From Uliginosibacterium flavum (GTDB lineage Bacteria > Pseudomonadota > Gammaproteobacteria > Burkholderiales > Rhodocyclaceae): a DNA stretch of 64,000 nucleotides. Of this stretch, positions 43,161 through 50,105 are shown one piece after another. Numbering within the stretch: position 1 is the stretch's first letter; each line of letters begins with the position of its first letter. The stretch spans positions 124,001 to 188,000 of the forward strand of contig NZ_JBEWZI010000005.1 of NCBI RefSeq assembly GCF_040566545.1. Reading direction: 5' to 3'. The position numbers and the translations under genes are program-made. Under the pieces are notes generated by a model. It saw nothing but the letters and a program-made list of their open reading frames with translations, was not told the DNA's origin and did not search any database.

Positions 43161-44786
43161 ATGACTAAACCTTTTGCAATCACCCTCAATGTTGGCTCTT
43201 CGCTGGCCAACAAGACGGGCTCCTGGCGCACCTATCGCCCGGAATACATCAAGCGCATGCCGCCGTGCAACAACGCCTGTCCGGCGGGTGAAGACACCCA
43301 GGGTTGGCTCTACCATGCCGAAAGTGGTGACTACGAAGCCGCCTGGCGCCACCTGACGCAAGACAATCCCATGCCGGCCGTGATGGGGCGCGTCTGTTAT
43401 CACCCCTGTGAAGGTGCGTGTAACCGAGGTCAGCTGGATTCGGCCGTGGGCATCAATTCGGTCGAGCGTTTCCTCGGCGACGAAGCCATCAAGCTGGGCT
43501 GGAAGTTCGACAAGCCGGCGAAAGAAACCGGCAAGCGCATCCTCGTGGTCGGTGCAGGTCCTTCGGGCCTGTCCGCGGCGTATCAACTGCGGCGCATGGG
43601 TCACCAGGTCGTGATCTTCGAAGCCGGTCCGCTGGCCGGTGGCATGATGCGTTTCGGTATTCCGAAATATCGTCTGCCGCGCGAAGTGCTGGAAGCCGAA
43701 GTGCAGCGCATCGTCGACACGGGGGTCGAGCTGCGTCTGAACACCAAGGTCGACAGCATCCTCGATACGATGAAGGAAGAAAAGTTCGACGCCTCCTTCC
43801 TCGCCGTGGGCGCTCACATCGCCAAGCGCACCGCCATTCCGGCTGCTGAATCGGCCAAGATCCTCGACGCCGTGTCCGTGCTGCGCAGCATGGAAGGTGA
43901 GGACAAGCCGCTGCTGGGCCGGCGCGTGGTCGTGTATGGCGGTGGCAACACCGCCATCGACATGGCGCGTACCGCCAAACGCCTGGGCGCCGAAGAGGCC
44001 ATCATCGTCTATCGCCGCACTCGCGACAAAATGCCTGCGCACGACTTCGAAGTTGAAGAAGCGCTGCAGGAAGGCGTGCTGATGCGCTGGCTGTCCACCA
44101 TCAAGCACGTCGGTGAAGGCGCTATCCAGGTCGAGAAGATGGAGCTGGACGAACACGGCAAGCCCGTGCCGACCGGCGAATTCGACACGCTGGAAGCCGA
44201 TTCGGTGATTCTGGCCCTGGGTCAGGACGTCGATCTGGGCCTGCTCAACGGCGTGCCGGATCTGACTTTCGAAGATGGCGTAGTCAAGGTTGGTGACAAC
44301 ATGATGACGGGTCACGCCGGTATCTTCGCCGGTGGCGACATGGTGCCGTCGGACCGTACCGTCACCGTCGGTATCGGCCACGGCAAGCTTGCCGCACGTC
44401 ATATCAACGCCTGGCTGAACGGCACGACTTACATCAAGCCGCCGAAGGCCGAGCTGGCCAACTACGAGAAGCTCAACCCCTGGTACTACACCGATGCCGA
44501 CAAGACGGTGCGTCCGATGCTGGACATCATCCGTCGTCAGAGCACCTTCGATGAAGTACAGGGCGGTCTGCATGAAGACAACGCGCTGTTCGAAGCGCGC
44601 CGCTGTCTCTCTTGCGGCAACTGCTTCGAGTGCGATAACTGCTACGGCGTCTGTCCGGACAATGCCGTGATCAAGCTCGGCGCGGGCAAGGGTTTTGAAT
44701 TCAACTACGACTACTGCAAGGGTTGCGGTGTCTGCGTTGAAGAATGCCCCTGTGGTGCCATCAAGATGGAAGCCGAATCGACCTGA
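43161..44786 (+). CDS. GltD-like FAD/NAD(P) subunit fused to a 2[4Fe-4S] ferredoxin domain
   Basis: 541 residues. The N-terminal Fe-S region has Cys36, 40, 79, 83 and 87, as in glutamate synthase small subunits. VVGAGPSGLSAAYQL is the FAD Rossmann motif and YGGGNTAIDMARTA the NAD(P) motif, and GIFAGGDMV is the second FAD signature. The last 60 residues form a ferredoxin with CLSCGNCFECDNCYGVC and CKGCGVCVEECP. It likely carries electrons between the oxidoreductase core and NAD(P), doing in one chain what PadF plus PadH do in phenylglyoxylate dehydrogenase. It is the last gene of the operon, ended by a terminator. Confidence 0.9.
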   Translation: MTKPFAITLNVGSSLANKTGSWRTYRPEYIKRMPPCNNACPAGEDTQGWLYHAESGDYEAAWRHLTQDNPMPAVMGRVCYHPCEGACNRGQLDSAVGINSVERFLGDEAIKLGWKFDKPAKETGKRILVVGAGPSGLSAAYQLRRMGHQVVIFEAGPLAGGMMRFGIPKYRLPREVLEAEVQRIVDTGVELRLNTKVDSILDTMKEEKFDASFLAVGAHIAKRTAIPAAESAKILDAVSVLRSMEGEDKPLLGRRVVVYGGGNTAIDMARTAKRLGAEEAIIVYRRTRDKMPAHDFEVEEALQEGVLMRWLSTIKHVGEGAIQVEKMELDEHGKPVPTGEFDTLEADSVILALGQDVDLGLLNGVPDLTFEDGVVKVGDNMMTGHAGIFAGGDMVPSDRTVTVGIGHGKLAARHINAWLNGTTYIKPPKAELANYEKLNPWYYTDADKTVRPMLDIIRRQSTFDEVQGGLHEDNALFEARRCLSCGNCFECDNCYGVCPDNAVIKLGAGKGFEFNYDYCKGCGVCVEECPCGAIKMEAEST

Positions 44787-44811
44787 TTTTCGGGTTTTTT
44801 GCCGGATCGAA

Positions 44812-44846
44812 CGCCCGCTCGCGCACCGCGCTAGCGGGCGTTTTTC
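44812..44846 (+). terminator. Terminator of the oxidoreductase operon
   Basis: CGCCCGCT (44812-44819) pairs perfectly with AGCGGGCG (44833-44840), followed by five T. Confidence 0.92.
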
Positions 44847-44920
44847 ATGGAGCACGGGGGCGCTCTGGCAGAATCCTTGATAGGGTGGCGCAAAGCGCCG
44901 GGTGAGGGGCGTGTAGCCTC

Positions 44921-45050
44921 TAAGAGCCTCTCCGGGCGGACTTCTTCAGGTGCTCGTCTCGCTCAGGCCCGTCAGCCGGATATCTTCAGCATGGATGGCT
45001 GCACAGCAAGGCGCCGTGCGGCTCTGCAGGCAGGCTCGAAGTCGCGACCG
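44921..45050 (+). repeat. GAGCCGC-family dispersed repeat, copy 9
   Basis: AAGAGCCTCTCCGGGCGGACTTCTTCAGG, then GATATCTTCAGCATGGATGGC and GCGGCTCTGCAGGCAGG. It fills most of the gap between the oxidoreductase operon and speD, so the speD promoter must be close to 45050-45107. Confidence 0.65.
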
Positions 45051-45107
45051 GAATAGCCGTTTTGTGCCACCATTCGCCTGCGCCCAATCGACCCTGATGG
45101 AATATTC

Positions 45108-45539
45108 ATGATTCACGCCCCGACCGCCTCCATGCAAGGCCTGCACCTCGTTGCCGATCTGCAGGGCTGTGCCTGTGCGCCCGGCCTGCTCAGCGACGTG
45201 GCGGCTCTGACGCAACAGTTGCGCAGTGCAGTGCTGGCGGCAGGGCTGACGGTCGTCGGCGAAGCCTTTCACCGCTTTCCCGATAACGGCGCCCAGCCCG
45301 GCGGCGTGACCGGCACCGTGCTGCTCGCCGAATCACATGTCGCCCTGCACACCTGGCCAGAATTCGGCGTGGTCACGCTGGATGTGTATGTGTGCAACTA
45401 CTCGGCCGATAACACCGGGCGGGCCGAGCAGTTGATGGCGACGCTGGTGACTTTGTTTCAGCCCGTTGCGCTCAGCAGTCAGCGCTTGCTGCGGTGTGCG
45501 CAAGGGGCGGAGAACCGGAGCTCGGAACTTGGAACTTGA
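45108..45539 (+). CDS. speD: S-adenosylmethionine decarboxylase proenzyme
   Basis: 143 residues of the short, bacterial SpeH/class 1B type. The proenzyme cuts itself before a Ser that becomes the pyruvoyl group. That Ser76 lies in LLAESHVALHTWPE, and the proton donor His81 and catalytic Cys96 (DVYVCNY) fall at the spacing known for the Thermotoga enzyme. The product, decarboxylated SAM, feeds spermidine synthesis; no speE is nearby. A second Met at residue 9 is an alternative start. The last codons (SSELGT) and the stop come from a short tandem repeat that follows, so the C terminus may be acquired. Confidence 0.88.
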   Translation: MIHAPTASMQGLHLVADLQGCACAPGLLSDVAALTQQLRSAVLAAGLTVVGEAFHRFPDNGAQPGGVTGTVLLAESHVALHTWPEFGVVTLDVYVCNYSADNTGRAEQLMATLVTLFQPVALSSQRLLRCAQGAENRSSELGT

Positions 45540-45580
45540 AATTCGGAACTGGGGACTTGGAACTGGGGACTCGGAAAAAT
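45520..45580 (+). repeat. GGAACT-type tandem repeat at the end of speD
   Basis: Variants of the words GGAACTTGGAACT and GGAACTGGGGACT follow each other from about 45520 to 45576. It supplies the last speD codons and stop. It is similar in style to the CTGAGTG and GAGGAGTG elements elsewhere, but the inverted partner is not evident here. Confidence 0.7.
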
Positions 45581-45585
45581 GAAAA

Positions 45586-45615
45586 CCTCGCCTGGCTAGC
45601 CGGCGGGGAGTTTTT
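45586..45615 (+). terminator. Terminator downstream of speD
   Basis: CCTCGCC (45586-45592) pairs with GGCGGGG (45602-45608, one G-T), followed by AG and five T. The stretch from here to 45836 shows no gene or repeat that I can support. Confidence 0.75.
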
Positions 45616-45836
45616 GGGTGGCGTAGGTTGAGGGGTCACTGTAGTCGCCAAAAGCGAGCGCTGAGCCGGGTTTTTTGGCCTAAGTTTGCCGCTGCTTTTC
45701 ACGACTCTGTTGATGCTGTTCAGCAATGCAGCAGAATGATGGAAATGCAATCTGCAAGCAATTCTTCGCCATTCGGCTGCGCCATGATAGGGAGCGCGCG
45801 CCGATGATTAAAGGCAAAACTGCTTTCTATAACAAG

Positions 45837-46515
45837 TTTGGGATCACAAGGAAGTACTCATGGACATCGCACCACTTCTTGAGCGTCTTCGGGCGGTGTC
45901 GAATGACGATCTACGCGCTAGCCTTCTCATTCAGAATTTGAGCATCGATAACGCGAAGTTCCAAACTGCGTTCCAATGCGTAGCCGCGAGTCATGATCTG
46001 AGCAATCCAGACATCGATTTCCGAGGGCCTCCGGATATTCCTGCCCAAGTGATTCGAGGTGGTCGCCTCAGAGCATCGGCAGTCTTTATGGTCTTTTCTA
46101 CTCTCTGTTACATGAGGAGCGAGCATCTTGAGCGGGGCTTGGACGATGTTCCAGAAAACTCCCCGCTTCGGGCGTTCCGAGATATCTATCGGGCCGGTAA
46201 CATCAAATGTGGCGAGGACACCTTGGTCCAGCACATCCGCAACGCGCTTACGCACGGCTCATTTCAATTAGGGAAATCTCCAGAGATCACATTTATCGAC
46301 AGGGAGTGGCAAGAGACGCTGCTCCTTGCTCAAATTTTGGAGCTCTGCGAACACGTCCATCGCCTATACCATGAGGCATTCTCAGACAATGTTCCACGAC
46401 CGCTCCATTGGTCTAGGTACAGGCAGGAGAGTTCGTGAAAGTGACTCCCAACAATGCGCTCAAAGCGGTTACTTAGTTCGCTGGGATCGGCGAAGCCGGC
46501 TCCTTAGCTTAATCG
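45837..46515 (+). mobile_element. Putative orphan integron gene cassette
   Basis: A single short ORF starts 23 bases inside the left boundary (AACAAG|TTTGGGATC, cut after 45836) and an attC-like site begins seven bases after its stop. On circularisation the last base of the attC half (G46515) joins the cassette's left end, giving G followed by TTTGGGA (or TTGGGA if the cut is one base later). TTGGGA with that G is the exact reverse complement of the attC 5' core TCCCAAC (46446-46452). The GC content is visibly lower, about half, than flanking genes. No integron integrase and no second attC were seen, so this would be a lone cassette. A model-based attC search is needed to confirm. Confidence 0.55.
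45860..46438 (+). CDS. Cassette-borne protein of unknown function with HEPN-like RNxxxH motif
   Basis: 192 residues, mostly helical in appearance and not recognised as a family. HIRNALTHGSF contains Arg127-Asn128-x3-His132, the Rx4H pattern of HEPN-domain RNases, where an Arg-Asn/His pair and the His form the catalytic site. HEPN proteins act in toxin-antitoxin, abortive infection and other RNA-cleaving systems, but this rests on one motif. AAGGAAG precedes the ATG. Codon use and GC differ from neighbours. It is the only ORF of the putative cassette and has no adjacent antitoxin-like gene on its strand. Confidence 0.7.
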   Translation: MDIAPLLERLRAVSNDDLRASLLIQNLSIDNAKFQTAFQCVAASHDLSNPDIDFRGPPDIPAQVIRGGRLRASAVFMVFSTLCYMRSEHLERGLDDVPENSPLRAFRDIYRAGNIKCGEDTLVQHIRNALTHGSFQLGKSPEITFIDREWQETLLLAQILELCEHVHRLYHEAFSDNVPRPLHWSRYRQESS

Positions 46516-46521
46516 TTAAAA
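46446..46521 (+). other. attC-like recombination site
   Basis: 76 bases. The 5' core is TCCCAAC (46446-46452) and the 3' core GTTAAAA (46515-46521), each 6 of 7 against RYYYAAC and GTTRRRY. Inside, AACAATGCGCTCAAAGCGG resembles the 5' end of known attC and VCR sites, and CTCCTTAGCTTAATCGTTA their 3' end. The arms pair as AAC-AT...GCT(C)AA with an unpaired C, as attC extrahelical bases do. A small central hairpin (CGGC-GAA-GCCG) lies near 46489-46499. The match is to memory of these families, not a computed score. Confidence 0.5.
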
Positions 46522-46574
46522 GTCTGCATTGCCAAAGGCTGACCGACCGCAAAGGCTAGTCAGTTATCCTCACA

Positions 46575-46608
46575 ACAAAACGCCCCGACTTGCGGGGCGT
46601 TTTGTTTT
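46575..46608. terminator. Bidirectional terminator
   Basis: ACAAAACGCCCC (46575-46586) pairs perfectly with GGGGCGTTTTGT (46594-46605); A-run and T-run flank the stem on both strands. It serves the cassette gene from the left and the small leftward gene from the right. Confidence 0.92.
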
Positions 46609-46660
46609 CAAGGACTCACCAAGCTTTGTTCAAGCCCTGGCCTCGGGCATTGGCGAGGCA

Positions 46661-46891
46661 TTACTGGGCGCTTCCGGTTTCATCAACCACTGTCGCCCGA
46701 CCTTTTTCGCCAACCTCGATGAGCAGGCTGCGGGTACTGCCGTGGCCATAGTCGACGCGCCAGCGCTCTGTGTCATCCGATGCATCGGGAATGTGTACGA
46801 CGAAGCCGCTGTCACCGGAGGGGTGAATGATGCGGTCGCCTTCCATGATCGGGTGCCCCTCGAAATCGGGCCAGGGTGCGATTTCTCTCAT
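46661..46891 (-). CDS. Small conserved hypothetical protein
   Basis: 76 residues: MREIAPWPDFEGHPI, then EGDRIIHPSGDSGFVVHIP, WRVDYGHGSTRSLLIEVGEKGRATVV. The compact all-beta look, with a Gly/Asp-rich turn and a W-R-V-D-Y strand, resembles small conserved proteins seen in betaproteobacteria, with no known function. The ATG at 46891 has GGAG seven bases upstream; a longer frame opening at 47002 has no such site. A frame on the other strand over the same bases lacks any motif and is judged a shadow. It ends toward a bidirectional terminator. Confidence 0.72.
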   Translation of the reverse strand: MREIAPWPDFEGHPIMEGDRIIHPSGDSGFVVHIPDASDDTERWRVDYGHGSTRSLLIEVGEKGRATVVDETGSAQ

Positions 46892-47133
46892 TTCTTGTCT
46901 CCGATTCCGGTCTATGTGCTGCGGATCTGTTGACACAGTGGGTCTTACATTTCCACAGTGCTGAAGTGGTTTAAGTCTCGGCATTGTGCACCGAAATATC
47001 ATCGTGCAGAGTTCTTATGCTGCGTGGTGTGGCGGGCAGCACACACGTCTGGGGACTTCGGGCTTGGTCCGCTGTTGTTTGGCGGCTCTGGCTGGAGGTT
47101 TTGGCTGAACGGATTTTGTGATGTCCTGACGTA

Positions 47134-47157
47134 AAAAAGCCCCTTGCGGGGCTTTTT
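47134..47157 (-). terminator. Terminator downstream of the amino acid binding protein gene
   Basis: AAAAAGCCCC (47134-47143) pairs with GGGGCTTTTT (47148-47157) around TTGC; read leftward it ends in a T run 20 bases after the stop codon. The stretch from 46892 to 47133 shows nothing further. Confidence 0.92.
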
Positions 47158-47177
47158 CATGTCTGCAACAGAGGCGC

Positions 47178-48296
47178 TTATTCAGCGGCCACCCATTTGC
47201 CGTCCTTGTAGGAATAGAACGTTACGCCGCCTTCCTTGATGTCACCCTTGGCGTCGAAGGCGATGTTGCCGGTGATGCCCTTGATGTTCAGCGCTTTCAG
47301 CGCCGGCAGGTACTTGGCGGGTTCGACCGAGTTGGCGGCTTTCATGGCTTCGATCAGGGCGGTGGCGGCGTCGTAATTGTACGGGGCGTAGAGCTGCACT
47401 TCGCCGTTGTAACGCTGTTTGAAGCGCTCCTTGAACTTGGCGCCACCAGGCATCTTATCCATCGGGATGCCGGCCTGAGTGCAGAACACGCGTTGGTCGA
47501 GTTCCTTGGCGGAGAGTTTGAGCATTTCCGAGGTGCACAGGCCGTCACCGGACAGGAAGGTGGCGCTCATGCCGAGCTGACGCAGCTGGCGCAGCAGCGG
47601 GCTGCCTTGGGCGTCCATGCCGCCGTAGAAGATGGCGTCCGGATTCTTGGCTTTGAGCTTGGTCAGGATGGCCATGAAGTCGGTGGCCTTGTCGTTGGTG
47701 AACTCACGTCCGACCACTTGGGCGCCGAGCTTCTTCATGGCGTTGGCGAGCGCATCGGCCAGACCCTGGCCGTAGGCGGTGCGGTCGTCGATGACGGCGA
47801 TCTTCTTCAGGCCGAGCTTCTTGACCGCGTAATTGGCCATGGCTTCGGCCTGCTGCAGGTCGTTGGCGATGACGCGGTAGGTGACCTTGAAACCCTGTTG
47901 GGTCAGCACCGGGCTGGTCGAAGATGGGGTGATGACGGGCAGGCCGGCCTGCTCGTACACGCGCGATGCGGGGATCGAGGCGCCGGAGGTGACGTGGCCG
48001 ATCACGCCCTTGACGCCGGCATCTACCAGACGCTGGGCAACGGTGGTGGCCGTGCGCGGGTCAGCCTGGTCGTCTTCGCTGAGCAGTTCGAACTTGATTT
48101 TCTGGCCGCCGATGGTGATGCCCTTGGCGTTGGCGTCTTCGATGGCCAGGCGGATGCCGTTTTCGCCATCCTTGCCGATGTGGGCAATCGGGCCAGTGAG
48201 CGGGCCGGCAGCGCCGAGCTTGACGGTGAGATCTGCCTGGGCGGCAGCGGTGAGGCCCAGCAGGACGAGGCTCAATGCGATGCGGTTCAGTTTCAA
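47178..48296 (-). CDS. livK: Branched-chain amino acid ABC transporter, periplasmic binding protein
   Basis: 372 residues. The signal peptide (ALSLVLLGLTAAAQA) is followed by DLTVKLGAAGPLTGPIAHIGKDGENGIRLA, the typical opening of Leu/Ile/Val-binding proteins of the type I periplasmic fold, and by GVIGHVTSGASIPASRVYEQAGLPVITPSS. The start codon is TTG, with GGAG seven to eight bases upstream. No permease or ATPase genes are adjacent, so it either works with a transporter elsewhere or serves as a sensor protein. Alone and closed by its own terminator. Confidence 0.9.
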   Translation of the reverse strand: MKLNRIALSLVLLGLTAAAQADLTVKLGAAGPLTGPIAHIGKDGENGIRLAIEDANAKGITIGGQKIKFELLSEDDQADPRTATTVAQRLVDAGVKGVIGHVTSGASIPASRVYEQAGLPVITPSSTSPVLTQQGFKVTYRVIANDLQQAEAMANYAVKKLGLKKIAVIDDRTAYGQGLADALANAMKKLGAQVVGREFTNDKATDFMAILTKLKAKNPDAIFYGGMDAQGSPLLRQLRQLGMSATFLSGDGLCTSEMLKLSAKELDQRVFCTQAGIPMDKMPGGAKFKERFKQRYNGEVQLYAPYNYDAATALIEAMKAANSVEPAKYLPALKALNIKGITGNIAFDAKGDIKEGGVTFYSYKDGKWVAAE

Positions 48297-48417
48297 GATA
48301 GTTCTCCAGAGTGTGTGGCGGGATGCAGGCGAAAAAATACGACAAGTTGCGAATTATGACCAGAACCGGGCTTGCCCGATATCCGTGTTTTTACGGCTTG
48401 CAGCGAGATCAGAGGGT

Positions 48418-48535
48418 GCCTGAAGAGCGGCTCGCAGTGGCTTTCTTGCGACAGCCTACCCGAAGAGCCGCGCGCAGTGGCTTTCTTGCTGCGGGGTGGC
48501 TGAAGACGCCCGCTGCATGCGGGTCTACAAGGTGA
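48418..48535 (+). repeat. GAGCCGC-family repeat copy 10, with a 29-bp direct duplication
   Basis: Bases 48421-48449 and 48461-48489 are near-identical 29-base units (GAAGAGC-GC-CGCAGTGGCTTTCTTGC) 40 bases apart. GGCTGAAGACGCCCGCTGCATGCGGG follows and runs up to the stop of the DsrE-like gene. Confidence 0.8.
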
Positions 48536-48911
48536 TCACTTTCGCCGCCAGGCTTTGTGCTTCGATGATCCGCAGCATGTTGCCGATTTCGGCTTCCGGC
48601 ACCTGATCCATCAGGCCGTAGAAATCCAGACAGGTGCGGCAGGCGATGATCTGACTGCCGGCTTCGCGCAGCTGGGTAAGCTCTGCACGGCAAGCCGAGG
48701 CGTGGGTCGCTATCTTCACCCCCGCCGCATACAGCAGGATGGACTGCGGCGGTGTTTCCAGCTCGATCAGCGTTTTCAGGTAAGTGGTGAGCAGGCGATG
48801 GCGCAGGCTGTGATCGCCCGCGGCGTTGTCCGCGTTATTGTCCGCATTTTTGTCATCTCCCATGCCGTCGGTGTTGATCACAAGGGCAACTGCGTGGAAA
48901 TCCGGATTCAT
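48525..48911 (-). CDS. DsrE/YedF-like sulfurtransferase-fold protein
   Basis: 128 residues. VALVINTDGMGDD at the start and LRHRLLTTYLKTLIELETPPQSILLYAAGVKIA are typical of the DsrE-like domain found at the C terminus of YedF. Two Cys are notable: one in SACRAEL and one in IIACRTCLDFYGL, where YedF-like proteins keep the reactive Cys. The family is linked to sulfur or selenium relay, but this protein lacks the TusA-like N-terminal domain. An Asn/Asp-rich insert (DKNADNNADNAAGD) lies at 20-33. GGGAG precedes the ATG. It is divergent from the Gfo/Idh gene across a 62-base gap. Confidence 0.78.
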   Translation of the reverse strand: MNPDFHAVALVINTDGMGDDKNADNNADNAAGDHSLRHRLLTTYLKTLIELETPPQSILLYAAGVKIATHASACRAELTQLREAGSQIIACRTCLDFYGLMDQVPEAEIGNMLRIIEAQSLAAKVITL

Positions 48912-48973
48912 TTATCTCTCCCTGAGCGTAGGCTTCAAGCTTGCCAGCATACGGCTGAAATCGGAGAGGCGAG

Positions 48974-50020
48974 ATGACTTCAGGCAAGCAAGTGATTCGG
49001 GTGGGTGTAGTCGGGGCGGGCGCCAATACCCGCGACAAACATATTCCGGGCCTGCGTGCGCAGCCGGGCGTGGAGGTGTTGAGCGTGGTGAACAGCTCGC
49101 GCGCCTCGTCGGAGAAGGTGGCTCGCGAACTGTCCATCCCGCAGGTGGCGGACAGCTGGCGCGCGCTGGTGGAGGATTCCGGCATCGACGCGGTGATGAT
49201 CGGCACCTGGCCATACCTGCATTGCCCAATCACGCTGGCCGCATTGGCGGCGGGCAAACACGTGCTGACAGAAGCGCGCATCGCCATGAATGCGGCCGAG
49301 GCGCGCCAGATGTTCGTGGCGGCGCAGGCCCGGCCTGACTTGATCGCCCAGGTGGTGCCGGCGCCTTACACGCTGGGCGTGGATCGCACGGTGCAACGTC
49401 TGCTGCGCGAAGGTTTTCTCGGTCGCTTGCTGACGATTGAAGTGCGCGTGGCTGACGGCAAATTCCTCGATTCCGCTGCGCCGCTGAACTGGCGGCAGGA
49501 TGCGGATCTGTCCGGCCTGAACATGATGAGTCTGGGGATCTGGTATGAAAGCGTGATGCGCTGGGTCGGCGAGGCCAATTCGGTGACCGCCAAAGGCCGG
49601 ACTTTCGTCACCCAGCGCGTCGATGCGGCAGGGCGTCTGCGTGCCGTGCGGGTGCCGGAACACGTGGTGGTGCTGGCTGACATGGTGTGTGGCGCACAGG
49701 CTACTTTCACGGTATCGGCCGTTACGGGCCTGATGAAATCCAGCGAGATCGTGCTGTGCGGCTCGGAAGGCACGCTGCGCTTTGCGGACGGCCACCTGTA
49801 TGGCGCACGCAAGGGCGATGCGGCCTTGCAAGCCGTGCCGATTCCGGCGGACGAAGCCGGGGGCTGGCGTGTGGAAGAGGAGTTCATCAACGCGATTCGT
49901 GGTATCGAGCCGGTCAGCCACACCTCGTTTGCCGACGGCGTGAAATACATGGAGTTCACCGAGGCGGTGGTGCGCAGCATGGCGGAAGGGCGCGAGCTGG
50001 CGGTGCCCTTGTCTGGTTGA
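48974..50020 (+). CDS. Gfo/Idh/MocA-family oxidoreductase
   Basis: 348 residues. IRVGVVGAGANTRDKHIPGL is the NAD(P)-binding Rossmann opening, and VLTEARIAMNAAEARQM stands where the family normally has the EKP catalytic-lysine motif; here Lys is replaced, so the usual chemistry may be altered. The C-terminal domain has the open beta-sheet character (GTLRFADGHLY). Family members oxidise sugars, inositols or sugar-nucleotides; the substrate is unknown. GAGAGG precedes the ATG. No sugar genes are near. Confidence 0.82.
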   Translation: MTSGKQVIRVGVVGAGANTRDKHIPGLRAQPGVEVLSVVNSSRASSEKVARELSIPQVADSWRALVEDSGIDAVMIGTWPYLHCPITLAALAAGKHVLTEARIAMNAAEARQMFVAAQARPDLIAQVVPAPYTLGVDRTVQRLLREGFLGRLLTIEVRVADGKFLDSAAPLNWRQDADLSGLNMMSLGIWYESVMRWVGEANSVTAKGRTFVTQRVDAAGRLRAVRVPEHVVVLADMVCGAQATFTVSAVTGLMKSSEIVLCGSEGTLRFADGHLYGARKGDAALQAVPIPADEAGGWRVEEEFINAIRGIEPVSHTSFADGVKYMEFTEAVVRSMAEGRELAVPLSG

Positions 50021-50105
50021 ATGCATGAAAATTCATTTATGCAGCATGTTTGCCGTTAAACAAGGGCTGTCATGTTTTGAAATTCCATGAAGGGAGTCTT
50101 GCCCC

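Noticed and set aside
46440..46560. tRNA-like look of the region after the cassette ORF
   Set aside because: No acceptor stem, anticodon loop or T-loop consensus can be placed; the attC reading explains more.
46529..46933. Plus-strand frame over the small hypothetical gene
   Set aside because: The minus-strand product has a good ribosome binding site and a protein-like, conserved-looking sequence; the plus frame has neither and crosses a terminator.
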